Assembly: GCA_031082425.1 (NCBI GenBank)
Contig: JAVHLB010000006.1
Location: forward strand, 1-56,000
DNA from: Candidatus Edwardsbacteria bacterium
Lineage (GTDB): Bacteria > Edwardsbacteria > AC1 > EtOH8
Reading direction: 5' to 3'
Length of the DNA: 56,000 nt
The notes below the pieces were generated by a model. The model was given only the letters and a program-made list of their open reading frames with translations. It searched no databases and was not told where the DNA came from. The position numbers and the translations under genes were made by a program. This document shows, in pieces, positions 27,610 to 36,700 of this stretch; position 1 is the first letter of the stretch, and each line of letters opens with the position of its first letter.

Positions 27610-28089
27610 TAACCGACATATCTTAACTCATTATATCATAAAGACTTTTTGCTAAAATTAAAATTATATGAATATAATGCGGTGCATTAATTGCAGAATT
27701 AGCAATATTTGCAATTTAATTATAAAATATTATAATATCTATTACTTACCTATTTAAGTTCTTTTTTTGAATTATCGCTAAATATATATCATCAAATCCA
27801 GCCATTAAATAAGACCGCCAGCCCCCTTTTATATCAGACATCATCGGCAGGAAGGACAGCAATTTGTCCTTCCCTCCCCTGTCATTCCAGCACTTCATTG
27901 CATTCAGCATAAACTCCGGCTGGGATCCAGGCCTGGATGCCAGTTCCCCAATCTATGTTGGGGACAAGTTTCACGGGTTGAGCACAGCAAGTAAAATAAG
28001 TTTAGCCGAAATGCGCCTTTGGTGCGCATGACAACAAGGACGTTCAAAAAACGAGTATGGGTTATTCCCTATTCAATTGCCAAGTTAAT
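27610..28089. other. Gene-free region: AT-rich promoter upstream DNA and repeat hairpins
   Basis: About 240 bases of AT-rich DNA lie upstream of the sigma-54 promoter. Beyond them are the hairpin GGAAGGACA/TGTCCTTCC (27849-27872), the palindrome ATCCAGGCCTGGAT (27925-27938), a TCCCCA/TGGGGA stem (27945-27964) and the second copy of the dispersed repeat. No credible ORF was seen on either strand. Confidence 0.6.
28003..28034 (-). repeat. Dispersed repeat, copy 2 (inverted)
   Basis: The reverse complement contains AGGCGCATTTCGGCTA preceded by TTGTCATGCGCACCA, matching copy 1 at 21863-21895. Confidence 0.6.
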
Positions 28090-28124
28090 AAAAGGGCGGT
28101 GTTCATAAAGAACGCCGCCCTTTT
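28090..28124 (-). terminator. Intrinsic terminator of the second C25 gene
   Basis: Stem AAAAGGGCGGTGTTC / GAACGCCGCCCTTTT with one wobble pair and a 5-base loop, ending in TTTT on the minus strand, 17 bases after the stop. Confidence 0.87.
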
Positions 28125-28141
28125 AAGATGTTGTTAAATGA

Positions 28142-31045
28142 TTACCTTAAAAGCATCAACTTTCTGGTGGCGCTGAAATTGCCCGAGATCAATTTATAAA
28201 AATAGACCCCCTTGGCCACTTCACGACCATTGTTATCCCTGCCGTTCCAGCTTACGGTATAATTATCGGTAGCCTGCCTGGAATTTACCAGGGTCTTCAC
28301 TTCGGCGCCCATAATGTTGTATATCGTCAGGCTGGTATGTCCCGGATCTTTTAAAGAGTATCTGATGGCCACTTTGCCGGTGGTGGGGTTGGGATAGCTT
28401 TGCTCCAGCTTATAGTCAATTGCCCGTGCCGGCCCGGAATAGCTTACCTGGATCGGCCCGAAGGTGGTTTCCTTGCCGGAGACATCGATCTCCACCAGCT
28501 TGAAGTAATATTCCCCTACCGCGGGAATGGAGGCATCGGTGAACTGGTAGTTGCTGGTCTCATAAACGGTGCCGTTGCCGTTTACCGTGCCAACCTCGGC
28601 GAAGGACCCGTCCGCCTGGGTCGAGCGTTCGATCCTCCAGGACTGACAGTTGATTTCGCTGGCGGTCTGCCATGACAGCAATATCCCTCCGGATGATGGC
28701 GCGGCGGTAAAGCTGGCCAAACTGACCGCGCCGGGCAGGCTGACGGTGGAGGCGAAATTGCCCCGGACGAAATTGGACTTGGTGGCCGTCACCGTCAGCT
28801 GGCCGGCATTGGCGGGATTGATGGTGAAGGACGCGTTCCCGCTGGCGTCGCTCAGCTTGGACAGGCAGATATCGGTGGCCTTGGCCGAGCCGTCCTTGGC
28901 CGGAACATTCATGTACAGCCCCACCAGGGCGCCCTGGACGTTGGTGTTGTTCTGCTTCTTGACGTTGACATTGAAGGTCTGGGAGCCGGTATTGATGTTG
29001 GCATTATAGGTCACGTATTTGAAGGTGTCCGGCAGCTGCGAGCAGAAGGTCATGAAGGGATCGCCGAACACGTGGAACAGATGGCAGGTGAATTCCTTGT
29101 AGTCGGCCGGGATGGCCGGGTCGGTGTAGGTCTGGGTCATCAGGTGCCATTTGCCGGAGACCATGGCGAAGGCCGGCCTAAGATCTTCGGTGTAGCGGTC
29201 GTAGGTCTGGCCGGTGCCGGCGTTGGGCACATCCCAGTTATTGGTGCTGTTGAAGGTGGGCCACATTCCGTCCATGATCCCCATGATCAGGGCGTCGTTG
29301 ACGAAGGAGTAGGAAACCTCGGTGGCACACATCACCCCCAGGGCCCCGTAACGGCTGCGGTGGAACTGCTCGGAGAAAGTTCCCCCGGTGGTGGTTTGTT
29401 GGAAAGCCCCGGTCTGGCAGTTCATGGAGAAGACGAAGGGATGGTTGGTGTTGGTCAGGCTGGGAATGTTGGTGGAGGTGAAGGCCGGCTCGCCCCAGCC
29501 GGTGTACATGCCGTGGTCCCGGTGCATGATCATGAAGGTGCCATTGTTGACGGCCGTCACCACACCGGCCCCGGTGCCGGTGTTCCAGACCATGCCGGAG
29601 GGCACGGTGGCCGCGATGTAATTTTCCCCGGCCGGGCCATAGGCCGCCACCAAAGCGCTGGGATCGGTGGTGGACCAGGGGTCGCCGCCCACCGGGCCGG
29701 AGGCGTCAACCAATGCATATTGCTGCTGGGTGGTTTTGCTTAATTTGTTCTTCAAAAAGCCCCTGACGATCTCGGAGCACATCCCGAACCAGCGCTCATC
29801 CTGCCAGCCGGCCGCCGATAGCGGCAGATTGTAAAAGGTGGCGCTGGAGGGCGGGGCGGTCTCATACCGGATGATCTTCCGCACCATGGTGGAGCAGTGG
29901 GTGACGGTCTGGGCCGGCATCCGGGCGAACACCAGCTCCGGGGCCCCGGCGTTATCCCAGGTGGAGGCGGCATTGGTGATATTGATGTCGGCGAAGACGT
30001 TGTCCGAGACATACTGGGGGTATCCGGCGGGATGCAGCATCAGCTTGGACGAGGTCAGACCGAAAGCCTTGGTGGTGCTGGCTATGTCGGACATCATCAG
30101 CACCGCCAGGGGCTTGGTGGTCCAGGTATTATAAGCATTGTCAATGAAGGCTTCCAGGGAATCTGGGGTGGTGCCGGTCTCGGCGGTGGTGAATATTCCG
30201 GTCTTGATCCCCTGCTTCTTGCGGAACAGCTTGAGGGTGTCGGCCCAGGCGATGAAGATGGGATCGTTGGGCACTATGATGATGTATTCGAACTGTCCGG
30301 CCTCCTTAGAGGGATCATCGGCGGCCAGCTTCTCGTGGATCTCTGAATATCTGGTGGGCTCCAATGAGCTGTAGTTGATGATGTTCTGCTGCAGGATCCG
30401 TTCGAACAGGGGATGGCGGTACAGGTCGTCGCCGAACTCCCCTTTGCCCCCCTCGAAGGTGACCTCGACCTCCATGTCCCGGCGGACGATCAGCTCCCTG
30501 GTGACCGGGTTGTATCTGAACGGTGCCAGCGACAGGATGAAGACATCCACCCCCCTCATCTTCTGGACCGGGGATTTGATCACGAAATCACTGGGAAAGA
30601 ATTCATTCTTGGAATAGACCTCGGAATTTTTAGACAGGGGCTTGAACACCTTGTCCTGCTCGGTGGGTATATCCATGCCCGGGGCGATATCAATATTCTG
30701 AAACCGCTCCTCACGGTAGGACAGGATCTTTACCTTGGGGGTAGCCCCGTTGGGGACCGCCACATAATTGCTGATAACCGGCAGGTCGGGATAGCCGGCG
30801 CCGATGGGCAGGATCGAACCTTCGGTGACCACGGCCTGGGCCTTGGCTCCCTCAACATCCTTCTCCTCGAAATTGAAGCTGTTGACGGAATAGACCAAAT
30901 TAAGGCTGCCCTTGGTCTGATTCTTAACTCTGATGCCGCGTTTTGACCAAGAGTCCTTATAGGTGATGGTCTGGGTATTGGCAGCCCAGGAAATTCCGCA
31001 GATCGAAACCAGCAAACCAACCATCAACAATCTATGTTTTCCCAT
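28142..31045 (-). CDS. Gingipain-type C25 cysteine peptidase with sorting domain
   Basis: A 967-residue secreted protease with a signal peptide (LLMVGLLVSICGISWA). The propeptide-like region (about 40-220) is followed by the C25 domain (about 245-680). The catalytic pair is visible: HRDHG with His near 510 and MNCQTGAF with Cys near 542. A short transthyretin-like beta domain (about 700-770) precedes the fibronectin-III-like module (AVSLASF...LSWQTASE...IERS) and a sorting domain ending RKLMLLR. It differs from the PorU-like C25 protein in lacking the 'DGIYKV' module, so it looks like true cargo. GAGAGG precedes the ATG. It is a single-gene unit with a sigma-54-type promoter. Likely a cysteine protease released outside or held on the surface. 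Confidence 0.9.
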   Translation of the reverse strand: MGKHRLLMVGLLVSICGISWAANTQTITYKDSWSKRGIRVKNQTKGSLNLVYSVNSFNFEEKDVEGAKAQAVVTEGSILPIGAGYPDLPVISNYVAVPNGATPKVKILSYREERFQNIDIAPGMDIPTEQDKVFKPLSKNSEVYSKNEFFPSDFVIKSPVQKMRGVDVFILSLAPFRYNPVTRELIVRRDMEVEVTFEGGKGEFGDDLYRHPLFERILQQNIINYSSLEPTRYSEIHEKLAADDPSKEAGQFEYIIIVPNDPIFIAWADTLKLFRKKQGIKTGIFTTAETGTTPDSLEAFIDNAYNTWTTKPLAVLMMSDIASTTKAFGLTSSKLMLHPAGYPQYVSDNVFADINITNAASTWDNAGAPELVFARMPAQTVTHCSTMVRKIIRYETAPPSSATFYNLPLSAAGWQDERWFGMCSEIVRGFLKNKLSKTTQQQYALVDASGPVGGDPWSTTDPSALVAAYGPAGENYIAATVPSGMVWNTGTGAGVVTAVNNGTFMIMHRDHGMYTGWGEPAFTSTNIPSLTNTNHPFVFSMNCQTGAFQQTTTGGTFSEQFHRSRYGALGVMCATEVSYSFVNDALIMGIMDGMWPTFNSTNNWDVPNAGTGQTYDRYTEDLRPAFAMVSGKWHLMTQTYTDPAIPADYKEFTCHLFHVFGDPFMTFCSQLPDTFKYVTYNANINTGSQTFNVNVKKQNNTNVQGALVGLYMNVPAKDGSAKATDICLSKLSDASGNASFTINPANAGQLTVTATKSNFVRGNFASTVSLPGAVSLASFTAAPSSGGILLSWQTASEINCQSWRIERSTQADGSFAEVGTVNGNGTVYETSNYQFTDASIPAVGEYYFKLVEIDVSGKETTFGPIQVSYSGPARAIDYKLEQSYPNPTTGKVAIRYSLKDPGHTSLTIYNIMGAEVKTLVNSRQATDNYTVSWNGRDNNGREVAKGVYFYKLISGNFSATRKLMLLR

Positions 31046-31086
31046 CGTACCTCTCCAAGTATAAATTTATATTTATTATATTATAA

Positions 31087-31102
31087 TGCAATTATTATAC
31101 CA
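31087..31102 (-). promoter_or_regulatory. Sigma-54 (-24/-12) promoter of the second C25 gene
   Basis: The minus strand reads TGGTATAATAATTGCA: correct GG/GC spacing, one change (T for C) after the GG. The -12 GC is 43 bases from the ATG. Confidence 0.68.
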
Positions 31103-31260
31103 TATTGGGATTTTTATTTAAAGTCTAACTCTATGAATATCAATAATATACAAGCGAAGAAAATATCCCTTTGACATATAGCTGTCATAACATGCAAGGA
31201 TTGATAGCTAATATTTTTAATAACAACGAGTTAACTGTCTGCAATAATTGCGTTATCATG

Positions 31261-33351
31261 TTATTTTTGTATATTTTCTTTTTGATATAAGGCCCTAAGT
31301 TTCCTTAAATTCCAAGCGGCCTCCGAAGCAGGATCAATGGCAGCCCCTTTTGACAGATATATGACAGCCTCCCGGGGTCTGCCCCGGTTGATCAGCATCA
31401 GACCCATCCGGTTATAGACCCATATATTCAGCGGATCTATGTCCTTTAAAACCTTCCGGTAATACCTTTCGGCCGTTTTAACGTCTCCCTCCATCTCACG
31501 GATATAACCTATATTGCAATAAGCTTCGGCTATATTTTTATCCAAAACGATGGCCCTTAAATATTCCTCCACCGCCTGGCTGTTTTGCCCCTTGGTCAGA
31601 TAAATATTGCCCAGATTGTTGTGCAGGCTGGCATCCCGGCTGTCAATGGCCAATCCCTGCCGAACATATCGTTCCGCCATGATCAGGTCCCTCTGGTAAT
31701 AATAATTGAAGGCCGCCAGATACGGCGTCACCATCACTGTATTCTGTCCTATCGCCCGGGATAATTCCTGCTGGAGTTCATCCGGCGGGGCCGCGGGATC
31801 GGGGAAGATCGGGTTGAGGAATTTATATTCGTATTCAGTGATCGGGCCTATGTTCCCTTCGATTCTTCTGGCGAACACCAGGCAGATATCGTCCCAATAC
31901 ACCAGGGCCCATTGGTTGCTGGCGGACAGGTATTGATGCAGCCGGCCGCTGAGGGATTTCCCGCTGCGGGGATAGCGCAGCAGGGCCAGGTCAACCTGGT
32001 ATTTATCCAGCAGGACCGTATCCCCCTTGATGATCCCGATATAATCCCCCAGGATGTATCTGAAGGGCGCCATCCGCCCGTCTATGAAGACCGGGATATT
32101 GTTCCAAACCAAATAGCCGCCGTCCATGAGGTCGTTGAGGATCTTCGGATCGGGAAAATTCTCCTTTACGAACCTGGCTCCCTCCACCGGAAAGGCCCGG
32201 CTGTCCAGTTTCAAAGGATTTTCCCCGCCCCGCCTCCCGGCAAATCCGGAGCCGGCCAAGACTCCGGCTAAAGCGACACCCAGACAGGCCGCCCAGAAGA
32301 CCGGTTTGGCCAATTGGTTGGAATATTTTCGGAATAATTTAGCGGGGAAACCGGTGAGTATCTGGCTCCAGTTTGCCGCCGTGAATCCCAAAGTGGCAAA
32401 AACGAACAGCGGCAGGAATTTTACGGCATCGAAGGCCAGATAGAAGAAGGCCAGCCACAACAGCAGACTGGACAACCTGAATTTGCGCCAATTCAATATG
32501 ATCCCCAGGGCGGAGAAGGCCATCCAGCCCAGGCCCCATCTTACCGCGGCGTCGCCCATCATGGAAGGAGAAAAGATGGAGGTGTATTCATGGATGGTGC
32601 CGTAGATCAGCCGGTCAAACTCGATCAGCTGGGGGTCGAAATAGAATTTAAAAAAAGGCTTGACCAGCGACAGCCCGTAGGGGTTGGCCAGCACCGCCAG
32701 GCCGGCGATAAAAAATCCCAGGGCCATGACCCGGAAGTTGGCCCAGCGTCCCCGGCGAAGACCGGTCAGCAGGGAATCCAGTAGGTATATGAATAGAACC
32801 ACCAGGCCTGACATCAGACCCAGATGGGAATTGGCCCACAACATGAAACCGGCGGCGGTGATGATAAGGAAGGCTCTGGCCGATATCCCGTCCCGCTCCA
32901 AAAGGTCCAGCAGGAAGATCTCGGCCGCCAGGGCCAGAAAGGTGATCAGTTGGACCCTTTCGCTGAAGCCTATCCGTCCGGCCAATGCTGCCAGAACCAT
33001 GACCGGTAAAACTATCAACGGATTCAAGCCCCTTCCCCGGGCCGCAATCATGGCTATAAAGAAGATCAGGTTCAGCAAAACTATCTTCAATACCACGATC
33101 CCCGGGAAGCCGGCGATCTTATGCAGGCCGTACAGGATAAGCGACGGCAGCCATTCGTGCATCACCCAGGGCTGGCCGTAGGCTGTGTGGCTCCAAAGAT
33201 CAGCCTGTGGTATCTGCCCGCCTTCGGCAATATGCCGGCCGGTGGACAGCATGATCCACAGATCGGGGTCGGAGACCGGGGTCAGCGAGAGCCCGGTGAT
33301 CAGCACCAGCAGGGAGCAGCCGGCCAGCAGCCATTTCCAGTTATTTTTCAT
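31261..33351 (-). CDS. GT-C-like polytopic membrane protein with C-terminal TPR domain
   Basis: A 696-residue protein. Residues 1-375 form about ten hydrophobic segments, with a conserved first loop (SDPDLWIMLSTGRHI, LWSHTAYGQPW.MHEW) of the kind seen in GT-C/oligosaccharyl-transferase-like proteins, where acidic residues near the first helix act in catalysis. A soluble segment follows (LNDLMDGGYLVW...PVFIDGRM). Three to four TPRs (LHNNLGNIYLTKGQ, AYCNIGYIREMEGD) occupy about 540-690. It is a full-length paralogue of 38022-40154. It probably transfers a sugar from a lipid carrier, or assembles surface glycans, but the substrate is unknown. The ATG has no clear ribosome-binding site, and it lies 37 bases after a terminator-like hairpin, so expression may depend on read-through. 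Confidence 0.75.
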   Translation of the reverse strand: MKNNWKWLLAGCSLLVLITGLSLTPVSDPDLWIMLSTGRHIAEGGQIPQADLWSHTAYGQPWVMHEWLPSLILYGLHKIAGFPGIVVLKIVLLNLIFFIAMIAARGRGLNPLIVLPVMVLAALAGRIGFSERVQLITFLALAAEIFLLDLLERDGISARAFLIITAAGFMLWANSHLGLMSGLVVLFIYLLDSLLTGLRRGRWANFRVMALGFFIAGLAVLANPYGLSLVKPFFKFYFDPQLIEFDRLIYGTIHEYTSIFSPSMMGDAAVRWGLGWMAFSALGIILNWRKFRLSSLLLWLAFFYLAFDAVKFLPLFVFATLGFTAANWSQILTGFPAKLFRKYSNQLAKPVFWAACLGVALAGVLAGSGFAGRRGGENPLKLDSRAFPVEGARFVKENFPDPKILNDLMDGGYLVWNNIPVFIDGRMAPFRYILGDYIGIIKGDTVLLDKYQVDLALLRYPRSGKSLSGRLHQYLSASNQWALVYWDDICLVFARRIEGNIGPITEYEYKFLNPIFPDPAAPPDELQQELSRAIGQNTVMVTPYLAAFNYYYQRDLIMAERYVRQGLAIDSRDASLHNNLGNIYLTKGQNSQAVEEYLRAIVLDKNIAEAYCNIGYIREMEGDVKTAERYYRKVLKDIDPLNIWVYNRMGLMLINRGRPREAVIYLSKGAAIDPASEAAWNLRKLRALYQKENIQK

Positions 33352-33387
33352 TGACAGTCAGGACGATATGGTGTGGAATCAAATAAA

Positions 33388-33416
33388 AAGGCTTTCTCCA
33401 TTACGGAGAAGGCCTT
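33388..33416 (-). terminator. Intrinsic terminator of the small MshEN-like gene
   Basis: Stem AAGGCCTTCTCC / GGAGAAAGCCTT (one wobble) with a 5-base loop, followed by TTTATTTGA on the minus strand. It also lies just upstream of the membrane-protein gene and may attenuate it. Confidence 0.78.
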
Positions 33417-33444
33417 AAAACAGATGGAGGCTTTTTGGAGGCCA

Positions 33445-33636
33445 TCAATCGCGGCCCTGGACAGACAAGGCTCTTTTAACCTCCTCTTCCTGAATATATC
33501 CCAATTCCACCAGGCACTCCCCGATCCGCTTCCCGGCGCCCTGCATCTGGCGCCGGCGGGCTTCGTTGATGTGCTCGATGGAAACGTAGCCCAGGGAGAC
33601 CATGATCTCCCCGATCATCTTTCGCGGTCCCATCAT
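33445..33636 (-). CDS. Small stand-alone MshEN/GspE-N-like protein
   Basis: The 63-residue product has two copies of the short helical pattern 'IGEIMVSLGYVS...INEARRRQ' and 'IGECLVELGYIQEEEVKRALSVQ'. This is the nucleotide-binding MshEN (GspE/PilB N-terminal) repeat, which in larger ATPases can bind cyclic di-GMP. Here no ATPase follows. The start is uncertain: Met1 (33636), Met2 (33633) and Met7 (33618) are possible, with no strong ribosome-binding site. It lies between a terminator of the M6 gene and its own terminator, so it is probably its own small unit. It could sense a nucleotide second messenger or interact with a pilus or secretion ATPase; both are inferences from the fold. Confidence 0.75.
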   Translation of the reverse strand: MMGPRKMIGEIMVSLGYVSIEHINEARRRQMQGAGKRIGECLVELGYIQEEEVKRALSVQGRD

Positions 33637-33689
33637 TATAACATCTCGTATCTTTTGATTTGTAAACTTGGTTCGCCTGATTTAAAGAA

Positions 33690-33717
33690 GGGCGGCGTCC
33701 ATGTCGGAACGCCGCCC
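33690..33717 (-). terminator. Intrinsic terminator of the M6 peptidase gene
   Basis: Stem GGGCGGCGT / ACGCCGCCC followed by TTCTTTAAAT on the minus strand, 14 bases after the stop. Confidence 0.78.
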
Positions 33718-33731
33718 CGGGGTAGGATGGT

Positions 33732-36700
33732 TTATCTCAAGACCATCATCTTCTTGGTGGCATTGAATTCTCCGGAGTTCAGCTTGTAGAAGTAAACTCC
33801 GTTGGAGACCGTCTGCCCCTTGTTGTCCCTGCCGTCCCAGTGAACCGTGTAGAAGTTGGCATCCTGTTTGGCGTTCACCAGGGTCTTGACCTCTTCGCCC
33901 AGCAGGTTGTAGATCTTCAGGCTGGTCTGGCCGGGATTCTTAAGCGAGTACTTGATGGTGGTCGGCCGGTTCCCGATGGGGTTGGGGTAATTCTGGGCCA
34001 TGGCGTATACCGAGCCCACCACCACCGAGATCGGTCCGTGATAGGTCTTCTCGCCGGATTTGGAGATATCTACCAGGCGGTAATAATACACCCCCACCGA
34101 CGGTACCTGGTCGGTGTAGGAATACTTGTCGCCGTAGGGATTGGTCCCGTCCACGTCGATGGACCAGACATTGGTGAAGTTCTCGTTGTCGGCGGAGCGC
34201 TCCAGCTCCCACTTATAGTTGTCCATCTCGGAGGCGGTCTGCCAGTTGATGGTCACCGCATTGCCGCCGGATAGGACGCAGGCGAACTCGGTCAGTTCCA
34301 CCGCGCCCGGGATCAGCGGAGCGCTCACCGAGGCGCCCCAGGTCCCCTCTCCGTAGTAGTTGACGGTTTTGATGGTGTAGACATAGGCGATCTTGGCTCC
34401 GGCGCCTACGTCGGTGTAGGTATGAGTGGCCGGTCCGCCGTAAACATTCTGGACCCTGACCAGCTCGTTGGCCGAGGTGGGCGGAGTGGTGCTTCCCGGA
34501 GCCTGGCGGTAGATGATATACTGGGCCACCTTCTGGGCTCCGTCATTGGCCTTCCACCAGGTCAACACATTGTCGGCACCGGTGTCGGTCACCTTGACGC
34601 TGTCCGGAGGTGTGGGCAGCACGAAGTCGGTCATGTCCACCTTGTAGATCTTGCCCTCGTCCATGGAGGCGCAGTACAGATAGAACCTGGTGCCGGCGGC
34701 GCCGCGGACGAAAGCGGCCGATCCCACCGGGGCGTAGGGAACGCCGGCGGCGTTGGTGGCCTCGATGCCCATGCCGTAGGTGCCGTATGCGCCGTAGCTG
34801 GACGGCCCAGGCATGGCTTCGTATCTTTCGCCGGTCAGCGGGTTGCGGCGGAACAACAAGTTATAGTAAATCGCGGAGGTCCAGATGTTGGAGCCGTCGT
34901 ATTCCAGAGCCCGGCCGTTCCAAAATTCGAATTTGCCGTTTTCGGTGTTCTCATTGTTGCAGGCTGGCTCGTCCCAGCTTAGGCCCAGGCGCTTGACCGC
35001 GGTGCCGGAGGCCGGTTTGCTGTATACCATCACCGATTCCGACCATACCGTGTAGTATTGCCAATAGGCCCATAGCGAATCACCTGCCATGGGATCAGGA
35101 CCGAAAGTGTCGATAACCGAGGGGCCGAAGGCAATACCCCTGATCCTTTTGAGGTAATCGGATCCATTGGTCCCGCTCCAGGAACAGTTGGGGGCCATAA
35201 ATCCCGATACATGAGTGGTGGCCCGATTGGTCTGGATGACGGAATCCTGCAGGGATATCCACAGGTTCTTGGCATTGTCGATATCGATACCGCCGCCGTA
35301 ATGGCCGTCATTTTGGTATGAACCATGATTGTTCAGGGAGCGGATGGTGTCGCCGCCTACTCCGCCCACCAACGGGTTGTTGGTGGTATTTTTCTTGATG
35401 GCGTAAAGCCTGGTCTGCATTACGGCGTTGTCCAGGTTGGCATTTGAAATAAATACCGTATCGGCCAACACTGCCACCGAGGAGGGCTGGATCCGGTATC
35501 CCCAGGTGGTTCCGCCCACCCGGATATTGGTGAAGTCGTAGGTCTTGACCACTTTAAGTCCGCTGACCCTCAGGCCAAAGCTGCTGGTGGTATTGTAGGC
35601 CGGAGTGGTGCTGCGGAATACCGCTCCGAACACGATGTCGGTGAACTTGGGAACGTCCTTCTTGATCTTGACCACGAACGGTCCGCTCTGGGCCTCGGCG
35701 TTGGTGGCCAATGCTCCGCTGCCTACTGTCTGAAATCCGCCGGTAATGCTCTCCACGTAGGCTCCGCCGGTGACCACATACAGCGAACAGCGGGCCCCGG
35801 CGGTAATGGCGGTGCCGGTGTTGCGGAAGGTGACCTTAAGGGTGTCGGTCTCCCAGGGATCCAGCATGGCGTTGTTGTTGTTGGCGGTGTTCAGCACGAT
35901 GGGATCCTTGACCACCACCGATACATAACCCACCTGGGGAGTGGTGGCGATCATGCCGGTGCGGGCCACCCGGAAGGTCATGGTGGGGCCCTCGGCCGAA
36001 ATGTCGTAGATCCAGGGGCCATTGGCTGCGAGAGCAGCCGCATTCGCGCCGTTGCTCAGGCAGTGGGGGGTGGACAGCGAGTCTATGGCATTCTCGGTGT
36101 AGCCACCGGCCGAGAAATCGTTGGCCGAATAGCAGGCGTTGCTGGGATTGCGGGGGAAGTTGGAATCGTTGGCCAGATAGTTGATGTTGGGGTTGAATCC
36201 CGGCTGTTCCACCCAGGAATAATAGTGCTGAACGGTTGGCGGACCGTCGTTGAAACGGCTGCCCCCGCCCATCCGGGTGTCTATATGGGTAATGATCAGA
36301 CCGCTCTCGGTGGTGCCCACCTCATAGGGGTTGGTCTGGCTGCGCAGTTCCACAAAGAACACCTGGCCGGAATCACGGAAGGCGTTGTTGCGTATCCGCC
36401 ACAGACGGATGCCGTTGGTGATATTGCCCCGACGGGCCTCACCAGCCGAGTCCAGCGGGGCAATGGTATACTGCCCGTCGCCGCGGTAGAGGCTGGATAT
36501 GGAGTCGGAATTGCCGACCGCTCCGGCGCTCATCCAGCCGTTGATGCCGTTGGTGAGCTCACCGTCAAGATCGTAAGCCAGGTGGCCGCCGGGGAAGGCC
36601 GGCTTGTCGCCGCCCTTGCTGCCGTTATAGGATCCGTTGTCCATTAAAGACCACTCACCCCAGGGGGTGCCGGAGTAGCCGTAGTCGTACAGATCCGGTC

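Noticed and set aside
29072..29743. 223-codon plus-strand ORF opposite the second C25 gene
   Set aside because: Antisense to the C25 catalytic domain, with the composition typical of a shadow frame.
33635..33640. TATAAT hexamer as the promoter of the MshEN-like gene
   Set aside because: It overlaps the first possible start codon and no -35 box is correctly spaced; it would work only if translation starts at Met7, so it was not annotated.
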